A DNA stretch of 41,511 nt, taken from positions 1 through 41,511 of the forward strand of contig CALMSO010000015.1 in the NCBI GenBank assembly GCA_937872385.1, written 5' to 3'. The position numbers were made by a program, and so were the translations under genes. Below the pieces are notes generated by a model, which saw nothing but the letters and a program-made list of their open reading frames with translations, was not told the DNA's origin and made no database searches. The first letter of the stretch is position 1, and every line of letters starts with the position of its first letter. This document shows positions 9,509 to 18,588 of this stretch, piece by piece. The stretch comes from an uncultured Saprospiraceae bacterium. Its GTDB lineage: Bacteria > Bacteroidota > Bacteroidia > Chitinophagales > Saprospiraceae.

Positions 9509-10447
9509 TCAAAGCTGCGGGCGGCGGCCCCAGCCTTCGATTTCTTCGGCTGACCAAAGCCCCGGAAAGAAGACCACCAGCTGAAAACGCGGCGGCAGAT
9601 ATTGCTGCCAGTTGGTGCCTCCGGTTGCGGCAATCACCTGTGGCTGTTGCTCAAGGTAGCGTGCGGCCGAGCGCAGGTGCGACAGGGCCCAGCGTACATT
9701 CACATTGAAATCGTAGGTGCGCAGGGCTTGCACAAGCGCGGCGTCCTGTTGGTCGGATTCGTTGAGTCGCTGGTAGGTTTGCCAAAGGTTGCAATCTTGT
9801 ACTTGTGCGGCCAACTGCGTGAATTGCTGCATATATTTTTGCTCAAACTGCCGCAGCGTGAGGGTTTTTTTGCCAGTAGCCAGCTCGGTGGCACCCGATT
9901 TCCAGTAAAGGTTGGTGTACAGATCTGCTACGGGCGTATCTGGGGTCAGATTGGCTCGCTTGTCGGGGTGTACCAATTGGTGCAGGTCGGTGCTGAGAAA
10001 TTCTATTTTTCGGTATTGCGCCGACTGAAAACCGCTGGCTGGCAGCAGGCTCATGCGAAATTTGAGGAATTCGTCTCTGTCCATGCCATCCACCATGATG
10101 CCGAAAGAATGAATCAACTGCTCGAAATAGGCATTGGCGCGCCCGATTTGTCTGATAAACAGCTCTTTGCCTTGCTCCGGAGCAAAAATCAATTGTTCGA
10201 TAGCCTGAATGGTCATTTTGAAATACAACTCTGTAATCTGGTGGTAGGTGATGAAAATGCATTCATCGGCAAATGGAGTGCGCGGCGTTTGCAGACTCAG
10301 TAGCGTGTCGAGGTGAATATAATCCCAGTACGTGAGATAATCGGCGTAAAGCAAGCCATCGAGATAGGAGAGCATATCTTGGCCCATCACGGCGTATTTT
10401 TGCTCTAACATATCGAGGCGGTCAAGGATTTCGTGCGTCAATTTCAT
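9509..10447 (-). CDS. kynA: Tryptophan 2,3-dioxygenase family protein
   Basis: 312 residues, a haem enzyme family that opens the indole ring of L-tryptophan to N-formylkynurenine. Visible motifs are YWDYIHLDTLLSLQ (the conserved Y-x-x-Y/D-Y-x-x-L-x-x-LLxxQ region), ITYHQITELYFKM with the active-site His69, LLPASGFQSAQYRKIEF (substrate-contact loop), and a C-terminal RWALSHLRSAARYL with His257 in the place of the haem ligand, followed by TGGTNWQQYL, matching the TGGSxGxxYL loop. No other kynurenine-pathway gene (kynB, kynU) is next to it. It lies 36 bases downstream of the fluoride-channel gene on the same strand, a neighbourhood with no obvious functional logic. Confidence 0.9.
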   Translation of the reverse strand: MKLTHEILDRLDMLEQKYAVMGQDMLSYLDGLLYADYLTYWDYIHLDTLLSLQTPRTPFADECIFITYHQITELYFKMTIQAIEQLIFAPEQGKELFIRQIGRANAYFEQLIHSFGIMVDGMDRDEFLKFRMSLLPASGFQSAQYRKIEFLSTDLHQLVHPDKRANLTPDTPVADLYTNLYWKSGATELATGKKTLTLRQFEQKYMQQFTQLAAQVQDCNLWQTYQRLNESDQQDAALVQALRTYDFNVNVRWALSHLRSAARYLEQQPQVIAATGGTNWQQYLPPRFQLVVFFPGLWSAEEIEGWGRRPQL

Positions 10448-10483
10448 GGTGAGGACTGGTGTTTCGAGTTTGTTTATAGTTGT

Positions 10484-10855
10484 TTAGTCAATCGTCAGGG
10501 CGATAATTTTCATACCCAAATATATACAAAACAAACAGACCAGCAAACTACCGACAATGTTGGCGAAAGCCGCCTCCCATTGATGGTTGGACAGCAGCAC
10601 GAAGGTTTCATTGCTAAAGGTAGAAAACGTACTGAAGCCGCCGCAAAAACCCGTGAGCAGCAGCATTCGGTGGGGTACGGAAACCATGCCCTTCAGCGCC
10701 AGCGCAGCCACGGCACCAAAAATGATACAGCTCAGGGCATTAGCCGCAAAGGTAGCCCAAGGGAACGTAAAATGGTATTTTGCTAACCAGTGTTGAATAG
10801 CATAACGACAGATGCTGCCCGCACCGCCGCCGATAAAAACGAGTAAATATTGCAT
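10484..10855 (-). CDS. crcB: Fluoride channel/exporter FluC (CrcB)
   Basis: 123 residues with four membrane helices; works as an antiparallel dimer that exports fluoride. The N-terminal MQYLLVFIGGGAGSICRY gives the typical GGxxGAxxRY motif, and helix 3 carries GFCGGFSTFSTFSNE, with the phenylalanines and threonine/serine that line the pore and the central sodium site. The longer reading frame upstream overlaps the preceding gene, and the ATG at 10855 gives the standard family length, so I chose it. It lies 41 bases downstream of the glycosyl-1-phosphate transferase gene. I looked for a fluoride riboswitch upstream and saw none. Confidence 0.92.
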   Translation of the reverse strand: MQYLLVFIGGGAGSICRYAIQHWLAKYHFTFPWATFAANALSCIIFGAVAALALKGMVSVPHRMLLLTGFCGGFSTFSTFSNETFVLLSNHQWEAAFANIVGSLLVCLFCIYLGMKIIALTID

Positions 10856-10896
10856 ACGAAAAGAATTATGGTAGCCCTTACGCGTAGCAGGAGCTT

Positions 10897-11958
10897 TCAA
10901 CGAAACATCATTTTTTTGCGCGTCACTGTGATGTGCAGCCAGAGGGTCAGCCCGGTAGCTAAACCCAGTACCGCAAAGAGCAACAAGTGCAATTCGAGGA
11001 GATGGTGCATAGCAAAAACGAACACAATAAAGCAAATATTGACTAAAACGAGCAATGTAGTGGCTTGCATATGCGTGAAGCCATAATCAATCAGCAAGTG
11101 GTGAATGTGCCGCCGGTCAGGATGAAAAGGCGATTGGCCACGCATCAGCCGGGTGATGAACACGCGCAGGGTATCGAACAGAGGTAGAATCATGACGCCG
11201 AAAGCCACGGCCGGAGCTGCCTGAAACTTGAAGCGGTAGCCGTCTTCGAGGTAATAATTCAAATCAATGAATTTTATAATAAGAATGGCGCAAACCAACC
11301 CGATGAGCAGCGAACCCGTATCGCCCATAAAAATTTTGGCTGGGGTATAATTGTATTTGAGAAAGGCTACTATAGCACCCACTAAGGCAAAGGCCACGAT
11401 AGCAAATTCTATGCGGTCCACCAAAAAGAACCAACATCCCAGCACGCCCGCAATGAGCGCCCCCACGCTGCCCGCCAGCCCGTTGATGCCGTCAATGAGG
11501 TTGAATGAATTGATAATCACGAGGATAGTAAAAATCGAAAACAAGATATAAAAGGCACTGCCCAATTGTTCGTAGATACCCAAAATACCATACAGCCCAG
11601 TGAATGCAATCTCCGATTTGAAAACTAAAATGCTGGCGGCCAATATCTGTCCTACCACTTTTTTGGAGGGCGACATAGGCGAGATGTCATCTTTGGCGCC
11701 GATGAGAAAAATAATCAGAAAAGCGCAAAGAATGTATTGCAAATTGCCAAAATCGTTGAAAGGCGTCCAGAGCACAATAGAAAAAATCATCCCGGCAAAA
11801 ATAGCAATGCCTCCGAGAGATGGCGTACTCACCTTGTGCGAGCTGCGGTCATTGGGTTCATCAAACAATCGCTTTTCCTTAGCAATGCCGATAATGGAGG
11901 GAATGGCGAAGTACGTCAGCGTGAAAGCCGTCAGAAAGCCAAGAATGATTGCATACAT
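10897..11958 (-). CDS. WecA/TagO-type undecaprenyl-phosphate glycosyl-1-phosphate transferase (MraY family)
   Basis: 353 residues with about ten or eleven membrane helices. It transfers a sugar-1-phosphate (usually GlcNAc-1-P) from a UDP sugar to the lipid carrier, starting a cell-surface polysaccharide. Visible family motifs are STPSLGGIAIF, the magnesium-binding KDDISPMSPSKKVVGQ, NSFNLIDGINGLAGSVG, KIFMGDTGSLLIG and the C-terminal HPDRRHIHHLL cytoplasmic loop (HIHH, typical of WecA/TagO rather than MraY). Related proteins in Bacteroidota are sometimes labelled RfaG- or Rfe-type. No polysaccharide genes adjoin it, so its polymer is unknown. The ATG at 11958 follows a promoter-like sequence. 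Confidence 0.9.
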   Translation of the reverse strand: MYAIILGFLTAFTLTYFAIPSIIGIAKEKRLFDEPNDRSSHKVSTPSLGGIAIFAGMIFSIVLWTPFNDFGNLQYILCAFLIIFLIGAKDDISPMSPSKKVVGQILAASILVFKSEIAFTGLYGILGIYEQLGSAFYILFSIFTILVIINSFNLIDGINGLAGSVGALIAGVLGCWFFLVDRIEFAIVAFALVGAIVAFLKYNYTPAKIFMGDTGSLLIGLVCAILIIKFIDLNYYLEDGYRFKFQAAPAVAFGVMILPLFDTLRVFITRLMRGQSPFHPDRRHIHHLLIDYGFTHMQATTLLVLVNICFIVFVFAMHHLLELHLLLFAVLGLATGLTLWLHITVTRKKMMFR

Positions 11959-11981
11959 GGGCTACCGTTTTTACACACCAA

Positions 11982-12013
11982 CAAATTTACGCAACCTTTT
12001 TCGCACGGGCGAA
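11982..12013 (-). promoter_or_regulatory. Putative promoter of the glycosyl-1-phosphate transferase gene
   Basis: On the minus strand TAAATTTG (11989-11982) matches TAnnTTTG, with TTCG (12013-12010) 20 bases upstream as a near-consensus -33 box. The predicted start of transcription is only about 17 bases before the ATG at 11958. It has the same architecture as the element at 9423-9455. Confidence 0.5.
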
Positions 12014-12085
12014 GGTTTTATTGGCTTTTCGCAATTTTCAGTTGGTTTTCCCTATTCAACTTTTCCACCATTCCACCCCTCTAAA

Positions 12086-12157
12086 CCATGAAGCCATACA
12101 ACCATACAACCATGAAGCAATGCAACCATTCAACCATGAAACCATGAAACCATGAAA
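12086..12157. repeat. 8-bp tandem array, nine units (CCATGAAA type)
   Basis: Nine units start exactly every 8 bases from 12086: CCATGAAG, CCATACAA, CCATACAA, CCATGAAG, CAATGCAA, CCATTCAA and three CCATGAAA. It ends five bases before the complement of the stop codon of the small membrane-protein gene (12162). The array lies in the spacer between two minus-strand genes. See the findings for discussion. Confidence 0.9.
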
Positions 12158-12161
12158 CCCC

Positions 12162-12428
12162 TCATTCCTTGTCATACCAATTTTGGTCGGAGAAATCCTT
12201 ATCGCTGCTATCTGGGGCGCGCAACACTGCCCAAGCTTGCAGGGCAATGAGCAACGGCAGCCCCACTACGCTCAGAAAGATGATAGGGCGGGTAGGATAC
12301 ACGATGAGCAGGAGCACCATAGCGACCAATACCACAAATATCCAAAGCGTAACCGTTTTGTATGGCATTTTTTGCTTGCAAAATGTGGACATTGCCAGCA
12401 GCGGCACAATGAGAAATGTCAATGGCAT
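12162..12428 (-). CDS. Small membrane protein of unknown function
   Basis: 88 residues with two or three hydrophobic segments: TLWIFVVLVAMVLLLIVYP, IIFLSVVGLPLLIALQAW, and a weaker N-terminal one. The tail DSSDKDFSDQNWYDKE is acidic and cytoplasmic-looking. The ATG at 12428 is only 7 bases after the stop of the ABC-F gene, suggesting coupled translation. An alternative internal ATG at 12368 (MPYKTVTLW) has an A-rich upstream region and would give a 68-residue two-helix protein; I cannot decide between them. Similar small proteins occur in Bacteroidota without an assigned role. Confidence 0.6.
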   Translation of the reverse strand: MPLTFLIVPLLAMSTFCKQKMPYKTVTLWIFVVLVAMVLLLIVYPTRPIIFLSVVGLPLLIALQAWAVLRAPDSSDKDFSDQNWYDKE

Positions 12429-12435
12429 AGCTATT

Positions 12436-14310
12436 TTAAGCTAATTCCGCCAATTCGAGCCAACGCATCTCTTTTTCTTCCAGATCAGCATTGAGGGTGC
12501 TCAGCTCGCGGCCCAATTGCTCAATACGGTCGGGCGCGAGGTCGGTAGCATTGAAAGCATCCATAATCTCGGTCTTGCGTGTTTCGAGGCGCTTGATTTC
12601 CTTTTCGAGTTTGTTCATTTCTTTGCGTTCTTCCTGGCTGAGGCGTGGGCGCCCGCGCTGGGTCTCCTCCACGGCTTTGGTTTTTTGCTGCTCAGCGCGC
12701 TCGGTGCGGCGTTGTTCGCGTTCCAGTTCTTTTTGCAATTCCCGATATTCGGAATAATCGCCGTTGAAATCTCGGATGCGCCCTTCGCCTTCAAACACGA
12801 AAAGATGATCCACAATTTTATCCATAAAAAAGCGGTCGTGCGACACGACAATGAGGCAGCCCGGAAAGTCCATCAGAAAATCTTCCAGCACATTCAAGGT
12901 GACAATGTCCAAATCGTTGGTTGGCTCATCGAGGATGAGAAAATTGGGGTTTTGCATCAGCACAGTGAGCAAAAACAGGCGCCGCCGCTCGCCGCCACTA
13001 AGTTGTGAAACATACACCTGCTGCTGCTTGCGGCTGAAAAGGAAGCGTTCGAGGAGTTGCGCGGCGGAGAGTTTCTGCCCTTTTTCAAGCGGAATATATT
13101 CGGCAATATCCTGCACCACGTCAATGACGCGCTTGTCTTCCGCCAACTGGATGCCATCCTGGGTGTAATAGCCAAAGACAGTATTATCACCGATGACCAC
13201 CTTGCCCGTGTCGGGCCGAATTGCTTTGGTAATGATTTTCAGAAAGGTGGTTTTGCCCACCCCATTGGGACCCACGATGCCGACGCGCTCTTTCTTTTTG
13301 AATTTATAATCGAAGCCCTCTACGATTTTCAGTTCGCCATAATGCTTGCTAACGTTGTGCAATTCGACAATCTTCTTGCCGAGGCGTTGCCCTTGGATGT
13401 CAATTTGGATGTCTTTGCTCACCGGCACATTCGATACTTTTTCTTCCAGGTGGTAGTAGGCATCCACGCGGGCTTTGGCCTTGGTGGTGCGGGCTTGGGG
13501 CGAGCGGCGCACCCAGTCGAGTTCGCGGCTGAGCAGCTTGCGGTTTTTTTCCAACTCGGCGCTTTCGGTCTCCTGCCGGATGGCTCTTTTTTCTAAGTAA
13601 TCAGAATAATTGCCCGTGTAGCGATACAACCGACCGTGCTCCAATTCTACAATATGATTGCAAATGCGCTCCAAGAAATAGCGGTCGTGCGTGACCATGA
13701 AAAGCGTCAGATTGGGCTGTTGCAAGTAGGTTTCGAGCCATTCAATCATATCGAGATCGAGGTGGTTCGTTGGTTCGTCAAGGATGAGCAATTCTGGCTC
13801 GTCAATGATGAGTTTGGCTAAAGCTAAGCGTTTTTTCTGCCCTCCGGAGAGCTTGCCCACCAACTGGTCGAGCTGCGAAATGTTGAATTTAAACAAAATT
13901 TCCTTGATGCGGGCTTCTACGTCCCATGCCTTGAGGTCATCCATTTGCAAAAGCACTGCCTGCATTTCGGCTTCGTCGCCGGCACCCAGCAGGGCGCGCT
14001 CGTAGCGTTTGACCACTTGCACCAACGGATTGTCTGAATCCAGCACAGCATCCAGCACCGTATCGGCTTCATAAAAATCAGGCTCTTGCACTAAGTATCC
14101 TACTCTTATATCGCGCCGCATCAGCACTTCGGCCGCCTCGCCTTCTGGGGTTTCAAGGCCAGCAATCACGCGCAGCAAAGTGCTTTTCCCACTGCCGTTT
14201 TTGGCTACCAGCGCTACTTTTTGTCCCTTGCTGATTTGCAAAGACAAGTCCTTGAAAAGTACTTTCTCGCCGTAAGTCCTGGTTACATGCTCTAAACTCA
14301 AGTAATTCAC
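12436..14310 (-). CDS. ABC-F family ATPase, Uup-like
   Basis: 624 residues with two ABC ATPase domains in one chain and no membrane segments, the ABC-F plan for ribosome-associated factors. Domain 1 has the Walker A region AKNGSGKST (first glycine replaced by alanine, which is usual in Bacteroidota relatives), signature LSGGQKKRL and Walker B LLILDEPTNHLD. Domain 2 has GPNGVGKTT, LSGGERRRL and FLILDEPTNDLD. Between them sits the charged helical linker (residues about 240-300). The C-terminal ~75 residues form a coiled coil (KLEKEIKRLETRKTEI and onward), the feature that separates Uup from EttA-like members. Uup-like proteins are linked to ribosome quality control and transposon excision. The small membrane protein follows within 7 bases. 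Confidence 0.9.
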   Translation of the reverse strand: MNYLSLEHVTRTYGEKVLFKDLSLQISKGQKVALVAKNGSGKSTLLRVIAGLETPEGEAAEVLMRRDIRVGYLVQEPDFYEADTVLDAVLDSDNPLVQVVKRYERALLGAGDEAEMQAVLLQMDDLKAWDVEARIKEILFKFNISQLDQLVGKLSGGQKKRLALAKLIIDEPELLILDEPTNHLDLDMIEWLETYLQQPNLTLFMVTHDRYFLERICNHIVELEHGRLYRYTGNYSDYLEKRAIRQETESAELEKNRKLLSRELDWVRRSPQARTTKAKARVDAYYHLEEKVSNVPVSKDIQIDIQGQRLGKKIVELHNVSKHYGELKIVEGFDYKFKKKERVGIVGPNGVGKTTFLKIITKAIRPDTGKVVIGDNTVFGYYTQDGIQLAEDKRVIDVVQDIAEYIPLEKGQKLSAAQLLERFLFSRKQQQVYVSQLSGGERRRLFLLTVLMQNPNFLILDEPTNDLDIVTLNVLEDFLMDFPGCLIVVSHDRFFMDKIVDHLFVFEGEGRIRDFNGDYSEYRELQKELEREQRRTERAEQQKTKAVEETQRGRPRLSQEERKEMNKLEKEIKRLETRKTEIMDAFNATDLAPDRIEQLGRELSTLNADLEEKEMRWLELAELA

Positions 14311-14332
14311 GTAGTTTCCGATTTTGTGATGG

Positions 14333-14340
14333 CAAAAATA
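14333..14340 (-). promoter_or_regulatory. Putative -7 promoter element of the ABC-F gene
   Basis: TATTTTTG on the minus strand (14340-14333) fits TAnnTTTG, 22 bases before the ATG at 14310. The -33 region is A/T rich without an obvious TTTG. Confidence 0.45.
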
Positions 14341-14757
14341 GTTTAAAAAATAACGAATGCCGCGCTATTCTGCGAAAAAGGCGCTGCGCAACAGCCAGCC
14401 TGGCTTCTGTTCCGTATCCTGAAATCGGCATTACTGTCCGTTTGTTAAAACCGCAGCCTGCGAAATGGTGTTCCCTTGTTGATACAACGGTTTTTGCCAA
14501 GCATAAAAAACCCAAACAATACCGCTCGAAAAACTTGCATAATCAAAGCATTTGCCAGATTTTCGCAGGCGCAGGAGGGTGCTTTGCATTTTATCTGAAA
14601 GCTGTTTGATGAAAACAAATGGCACAATGCACCGTTTCGATGAGTGCAATTTATATGTAAAAAAGAGCTAAATAATTGATTTTCAAAATATTGCCACAAA
14701 TAAAATTCATTATTTATCCCCTAAAATCTCTAATCTCTAAAATCGAACCGAAAAAAT
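14341..14757. other. Gene-free spacer between divergent genes
   Basis: About 420 bases between the ABC-F promoter and the E2 gene. The short reading frames here have no recognisable protein features and overlap one another, so I treat them as noise. Near the E2 gene there is a short repetitive segment at 14721-14744 made of CTAAAATCT, CTAATCT and CTAAAATC. The E2 promoter must lie in this spacer, but I cannot place it with confidence. Confidence 0.5.
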
Positions 14758-16011
14758 ATGAGCGTTATAGAAATGCGGGTTCCCACCATCGGCGAATCCA
14801 TCAATGAAGTGACACTGTCGCAATGGCTAAAAAAAGATGGCGAATTTGTAGAGCGGGACGAACCCATCTGCGAGTTTGAATCTGACAAAGCTACCTTGGA
14901 GTTTCCGGCCGAAGCCGCCGGGAAGCTGATTTACGTTGCCAAAGAAGGTGATGACCTCGAAATCGGGGCCTTAGTCGCCAAAATTGACACCAGCGTCAGC
15001 CAAGAAAAGAGCAAAGACAGCCCTGCGCCAGCCCCCAAAGCCGAGCCGAAGGAAGCGCCCCAACCCGCCGTTCAGGAAACTGCACCCTCTTCTTCTTATG
15101 CTACCGGTCATCCTTCACCTGCTGCCGCCAAAATTCTGAAAGAAAATGACGTGCCGCCCGCTGAAGTAAAAGGCAGCGGAAAAGATGGTCGCATCACCAA
15201 AGAAGATGCCAACAAAGCCGTTGAAGCTAAGAAAACGGCACCTGCGCCGCAGCCCGAAGCCAAAAAGGACGCGCCTGCGCCGGTGGTCTTCCGCTCGTCC
15301 GAATCATTCAGCCGCGCAACCTCGCGCAAGAAAATGAGCCGGATGCGCCGCACCATCGCCCGCCGCTTGGTGAGTGCCAAAAACGAAACGGCCATGCTCA
15401 CCACTTTCAACGAAGTGGACCTCACCGAAGTGATGGCTTTGCGCAGCAAATATCAGGACAAGTTTGTCGAAAAATATGGTATCAAGCTGGGCTTCATGTC
15501 GCTTTTTGCCAAAGCCTGCGCCAAAGTACTGCTGGAAATGCCCGATGTGAATGCGCAATTGGACGGCGAAGACTTAGTGTATCACGAATACGTGGATATT
15601 TCCATCGCTATTTCTACGCCCAACGGATTGGTCGTGCCGCCTATTCACAATGTCGAATCGCTTTCCTTTGCCGAAATCGAATACAAACTCAAGGAGCTGG
15701 CCGACAAGGCGCGCAAGGGTACGCTTTCGTTGGAGGAAATGCAGGGCGGTACGTTCACAATTACCAACGGTGGTGTGTTCGGCTCGCTGATGAGCACCCC
15801 GATTTTGAACGAGCCGCAGTCAGCTATTCTCGGTATGCACGCCATCAAGGAGCGCGCTATGGTTGTGAATGGCAAGGTAGAGGTGCGCCCTATGATGTAT
15901 CTGGCGCTTTCGTATGATCACCGCGTGATTGATGGTAGTTCGTCGGTTACTTTTTTAGTAAAGGTAAAGGAACTGCTCGAAGACCCGGTCAAACTGCTAC
16001 TCGATATTTAA
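14758..16011 (+). CDS. sucB: Dihydrolipoyllysine succinyltransferase, E2 of the 2-oxoglutarate dehydrogenase complex
   Basis: 417 residues, the usual SucB/OdhB length. The N-terminal lipoyl domain (1-78) carries the lipoylation site in [10 protein letters not shown], Lys44. An Ala/Pro/Lys-rich linker follows, then the peripheral subunit-binding domain (about 118-160, [15 protein letters not shown] and GRITKEDA), a second linker, and the catalytic domain (about 190-417) starting at [17 protein letters not shown]. The active-site DHRVIDG motif with catalytic His388 is near the C-terminus. A single lipoyl domain and the sequence [16 protein letters not shown] favour succinyl- over acetyltransferase. 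The E1 gene (sucA) is not adjacent in this window, so the complex genes are split. Confidence 0.93.
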   Translation: MSVIEMRVPTIGESINEVTLSQWLKKDGEFVERDEPICEFESDKATLEFPAEAAGKLIYVAKEGDDLEIGALVAKIDTSVSQEKSKDSPAPAPKAEPKEAPQPAVQETAPSSSYATGHPSPAAAKILKENDVPPAEVKGSGKDGRITKEDANKAVEAKKTAPAPQPEAKKDAPAPVVFRSSESFSRATSRKKMSRMRRTIARRLVSAKNETAMLTTFNEVDLTEVMALRSKYQDKFVEKYGIKLGFMSLFAKACAKVLLEMPDVNAQLDGEDLVYHEYVDISIAISTPNGLVVPPIHNVESLSFAEIEYKLKELADKARKGTLSLEEMQGGTFTITNGGVFGSLMSTPILNEPQSAILGMHAIKERAMVVNGKVEVRPMMYLALSYDHRVIDGSSSVTFLVKVKELLEDPVKLLLDI

Positions 16012-16032
16012 TATTGTTAGAAATAAAAATAC

Positions 16033-16070
16033 AAAAAGCCTTGCATTTCAAATGATTGCAAGGCTTTTTT
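16033..16070. terminator. Bidirectional intrinsic terminator between sucB and the convergent secreted-protein gene
   Basis: A perfect 13-bp stem (AAAAAGCCTTGCA at 16033-16045, TGCAAGGCTTTTT at 16057-16069) with an 11-base loop. A T-run on the right and an A-run on the left let it work in both directions, which suits the convergent gene pair. Confidence 0.92.
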
Positions 16071-16117
16071 CAAAAATTGGCATACAATGTACCTGGAGCG
16101 CATTGGGGTCTGTCGTT

Positions 16118-17545
16118 TCAATTTCCTTCTTCATACTGCAAGCGCACCAACTTCAGCCGATTGCGTCGCTCGCTGGGTATCACTACTTCATCGCTGCTGA
16201 GCTGTATGGCATCCCGGAAGCGCAGGCGCAAGTCAAGGTTGGCCGTACTCATGAGGCTTTTTCGGTCAAAACTGCCATTGCCATAGACAATATATTCGCT
16301 GACGGTATTTTCAAACCGGACTTCATCGTTGAAAAGCAAGCGGATATTCGTTGGCGATTTGAAGAGGAAAAAAGAGGAATAAATGCCGTTATCGTCCTGA
16401 GAATATTGTTTTTTGTACAAAATCGTTCGCCAGTGGGTGCGCCCGTCGGGGTGAATGGAAATGACGAAGGCATCATCGTGATAATGATCCACAATTTGGC
16501 GTACGCCCATGCTCATAGCACGCGGGCTGCCCATAGCGCGCATAAGTTCGCGGGCACGCTCGCATACCAATACGGCGCCACCGTCTCGCCTCAGCACCAC
16601 ATCTTGCACTACGATTTCGAGTATTCCCTTGTTGTCAGCCGCTTTGCCGGCTAAGCTGGCGATAAATTCGTCATCAAAATAATCAAAGCTGAACAAAAAA
16701 TCGCTATCAAAGCCCAAGGGGCTGCGGATGTAAAAATAGCCGGCGGCTCGCTCTGGGTTTTTATCAGAAAAAAGCCCAGCGCCCACCAATTGGTCGTTGC
16801 GATTGTCATATACAAACCGTACGTCATAGGTAGTTTTTTCGCCACCCACCGGCATGTGATAGCGCAGCGGCGTTTGGGGCGTGCCATCCAATTGAAAAAC
16901 TTCATAATAATGGTCATCTTTTCGGTAGCGCAGCCGGTTTTTAGTAAGCACCACATACATATCGCCGGTGTCCGTCACGAGGGCTTGTTGGAAGTCTTCC
17001 CAAAAGTTCATATTTTCGGGCGCGAATGACTTTTCCCACAGCACCTCCATTTTGATGGCATCGTAGGAAATAGCTCTGAATACGCTCTGATTTTCAACGT
17101 AATAGATGAGCACCTTGCTTTTGTCTTCCGAGCGAATGAGCTGAAAATTGGGGGTATAGAAAAGAAAGCCGAAATCCTTGATGGTAAAGGTGTCGCGCAG
17201 GTTGGCGGCTGGGTCGTAGCGATGTGCTTTTACAATGGTGTGGTTGCGATCCCGATACCGATAGATGAGCGTGAAGTCCGTGTCGGAGGCTACAAAACCC
17301 AGCACTTTTGGGGAGCGCTTCTCTAAGTTGAGCTTTTTGCTCCAGCTCTCGCGCATTTGGTGGTTGAAAGCCTGTATTTCAAACTCCGTGACCCGGTCGC
17401 GGAACAATAGTATGCGGTCTTTGAAGCTGCCAATAATTTCGTACGCCACTTCGCTGCGCAATGGAATATCTTCTGAAATAGTAATGCGTTGTGCGAATAG
17501 CAACAGCGGCATACTGATTAGGAAAGTCGTTAGAAATTTTTGCAT
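16118..17545 (-). CDS. Secreted protein of unknown function
   Basis: 475 residues from the ATG at 17545; the frame is open to 17578, but this start gives a clean signal peptide (MQKFLTTFLISMPLLLFAQ). The mature protein is rich in beta-strand-like alternation with recurring segments of about 40-50 residues, for example DFTLIYRYRDRNHTIVKAHRY and MYVVLTKNRLRYRKDDHYYEV, consistent with a beta-propeller-like fold, but I recognise no named family. There is no catalytic motif. Its 3' end meets sucB across the terminator at 16033. The divergent gene at 17769 is an alpha/beta hydrolase. Confidence 0.72.
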   Translation of the reverse strand: MQKFLTTFLISMPLLLFAQRITISEDIPLRSEVAYEIIGSFKDRILLFRDRVTEFEIQAFNHQMRESWSKKLNLEKRSPKVLGFVASDTDFTLIYRYRDRNHTIVKAHRYDPAANLRDTFTIKDFGFLFYTPNFQLIRSEDKSKVLIYYVENQSVFRAISYDAIKMEVLWEKSFAPENMNFWEDFQQALVTDTGDMYVVLTKNRLRYRKDDHYYEVFQLDGTPQTPLRYHMPVGGEKTTYDVRFVYDNRNDQLVGAGLFSDKNPERAAGYFYIRSPLGFDSDFLFSFDYFDDEFIASLAGKAADNKGILEIVVQDVVLRRDGGAVLVCERARELMRAMGSPRAMSMGVRQIVDHYHDDAFVISIHPDGRTHWRTILYKKQYSQDDNGIYSSFFLFKSPTNIRLLFNDEVRFENTVSEYIVYGNGSFDRKSLMSTANLDLRLRFRDAIQLSSDEVVIPSERRNRLKLVRLQYEEGN

Positions 17546-17768
17546 AATCATTTTATTTATCATCTGTAGCAATGACAATACGAACCAAACACCTGTTTAC
17601 CAAAATACGCATTTTACGCTGGATTTTCTTTGCAAAAAGCCTCTAAAAGGTACAAAATTTTGCGAAAATGTGAAAAAGATAGCGCCGTTATAGGGAACTA
17701 AAGCCCGGACTACACTCCAAAAAAACATAATACGTCGCCTGGAATACCAAAAATGTTGTAACAAAAGC

Positions 17769-18572
17769 ATGAGCATTGTACTGTATGCACTGGCTGCACT
17801 GGCATTCTGCTGGCTGCTAGGAAATCTATTTACGGGTCCTTTGCAAGATTATTTCATCTTCCGACCACAAAAACTGGCACAGGACTACACGTTTGATTTT
17901 CAAGCATCGCACATGGAGGAGGTTTGGCTCAGTACTCCACACGGGGGGCGCATCAATGCCCTACATTTTCGGCAAGGGCCAGCAGCGACCAAAGGCGTCG
18001 TGCTCTATTTTCATGGTAATGCAGGCAACCTCGCCCGCTGGGGGCATTGGCATCATTATTTTGCGCGCTTTGGCTACGATTATGTGGTCTGTGACTATCG
18101 CGGCTTTGGTAAAAGCACGGGCCCCCGCTCCGAGCGCGCCCTGTACGCCGATGCGCAAGCCATGTATCAATATGTGCAAATGCACTATGAGCCTGCCCAA
18201 ATTGTGATTTTCGGGCGCTCAATGGGTTCTGCTTTCGCTTGTCGGGTGGCAGCCGAGGGCTTGGTCCAACGGCTGATACTCGAAACGCCTTTTGCCAGTA
18301 TGCCCAACCTTTTTTATACCTACTACCCGTTTTTGCCGAGGGTATTTATGTTCAAATATCGCTTCCCCAATCGCCGGTATCTCGCGCAGGTGCGCTGCCC
18401 GGTGCATATTTTTCAAGGTACAGACGACTGGGTGGTGCCCTACACCTGCGCGGCACGGCTCAAAAGCTGCCTGAAACCTGGCGATACTTTTGTCAATGTA
18501 CCCGGTGGGCAGCACAATAATCTCTTGTTTTACGATATTTACAACCTGAAAATGGAGGAGATATTGTCATAA
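17769..18572 (+). CDS. Membrane-anchored alpha/beta hydrolase
   Basis: 267 residues. An N-terminal hydrophobic helix (about residues 4-22, LYALAALAFCWLLGNLF) probably anchors the protein. The hydrolase core has the oxyanion-hole segment LYFHGNAGNLARW, the nucleophile elbow IFGRSMGSAFA (GxSxG serine), the acid in FQGTDDWVVPY and the histidine in GGQHNNLLF. The pattern fits the Bem46/ABHD13-like branch of serine hydrolases, whose substrates are mostly unknown. It sits 16 bases upstream of trmB, so the two are probably co-transcribed, although no functional link is evident. Confidence 0.86.
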   Translation: MSIVLYALAALAFCWLLGNLFTGPLQDYFIFRPQKLAQDYTFDFQASHMEEVWLSTPHGGRINALHFRQGPAATKGVVLYFHGNAGNLARWGHWHHYFARFGYDYVVCDYRGFGKSTGPRSERALYADAQAMYQYVQMHYEPAQIVIFGRSMGSAFACRVAAEGLVQRLILETPFASMPNLFYTYYPFLPRVFMFKYRFPNRRYLAQVRCPVHIFQGTDDWVVPYTCAARLKSCLKPGDTFVNVPGGQHNNLLFYDIYNLKMEEILS

Positions 18573-18588
18573 TAGGCAATCAATTGCA

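Noticed and set aside
9602..10303. 233-codon open frame on the plus strand
   Set aside because: It is fully antisense to the tryptophan 2,3-dioxygenase gene, which has clear family motifs; the opposite frame shows no recognisable protein pattern.
10448..10896. Fluoride riboswitch upstream of crcB
   Set aside because: The gap upstream of crcB is only 41 bases, and I saw no pseudoknot-like conserved motif there; the gene is probably expressed from the upstream promoter.
14431..14699. Overlapping short open frames on the minus strand upstream of the E2 gene
   Set aside because: Two frames overlap each other, neither shows a known pattern, and the region is more likely a promoter spacer.
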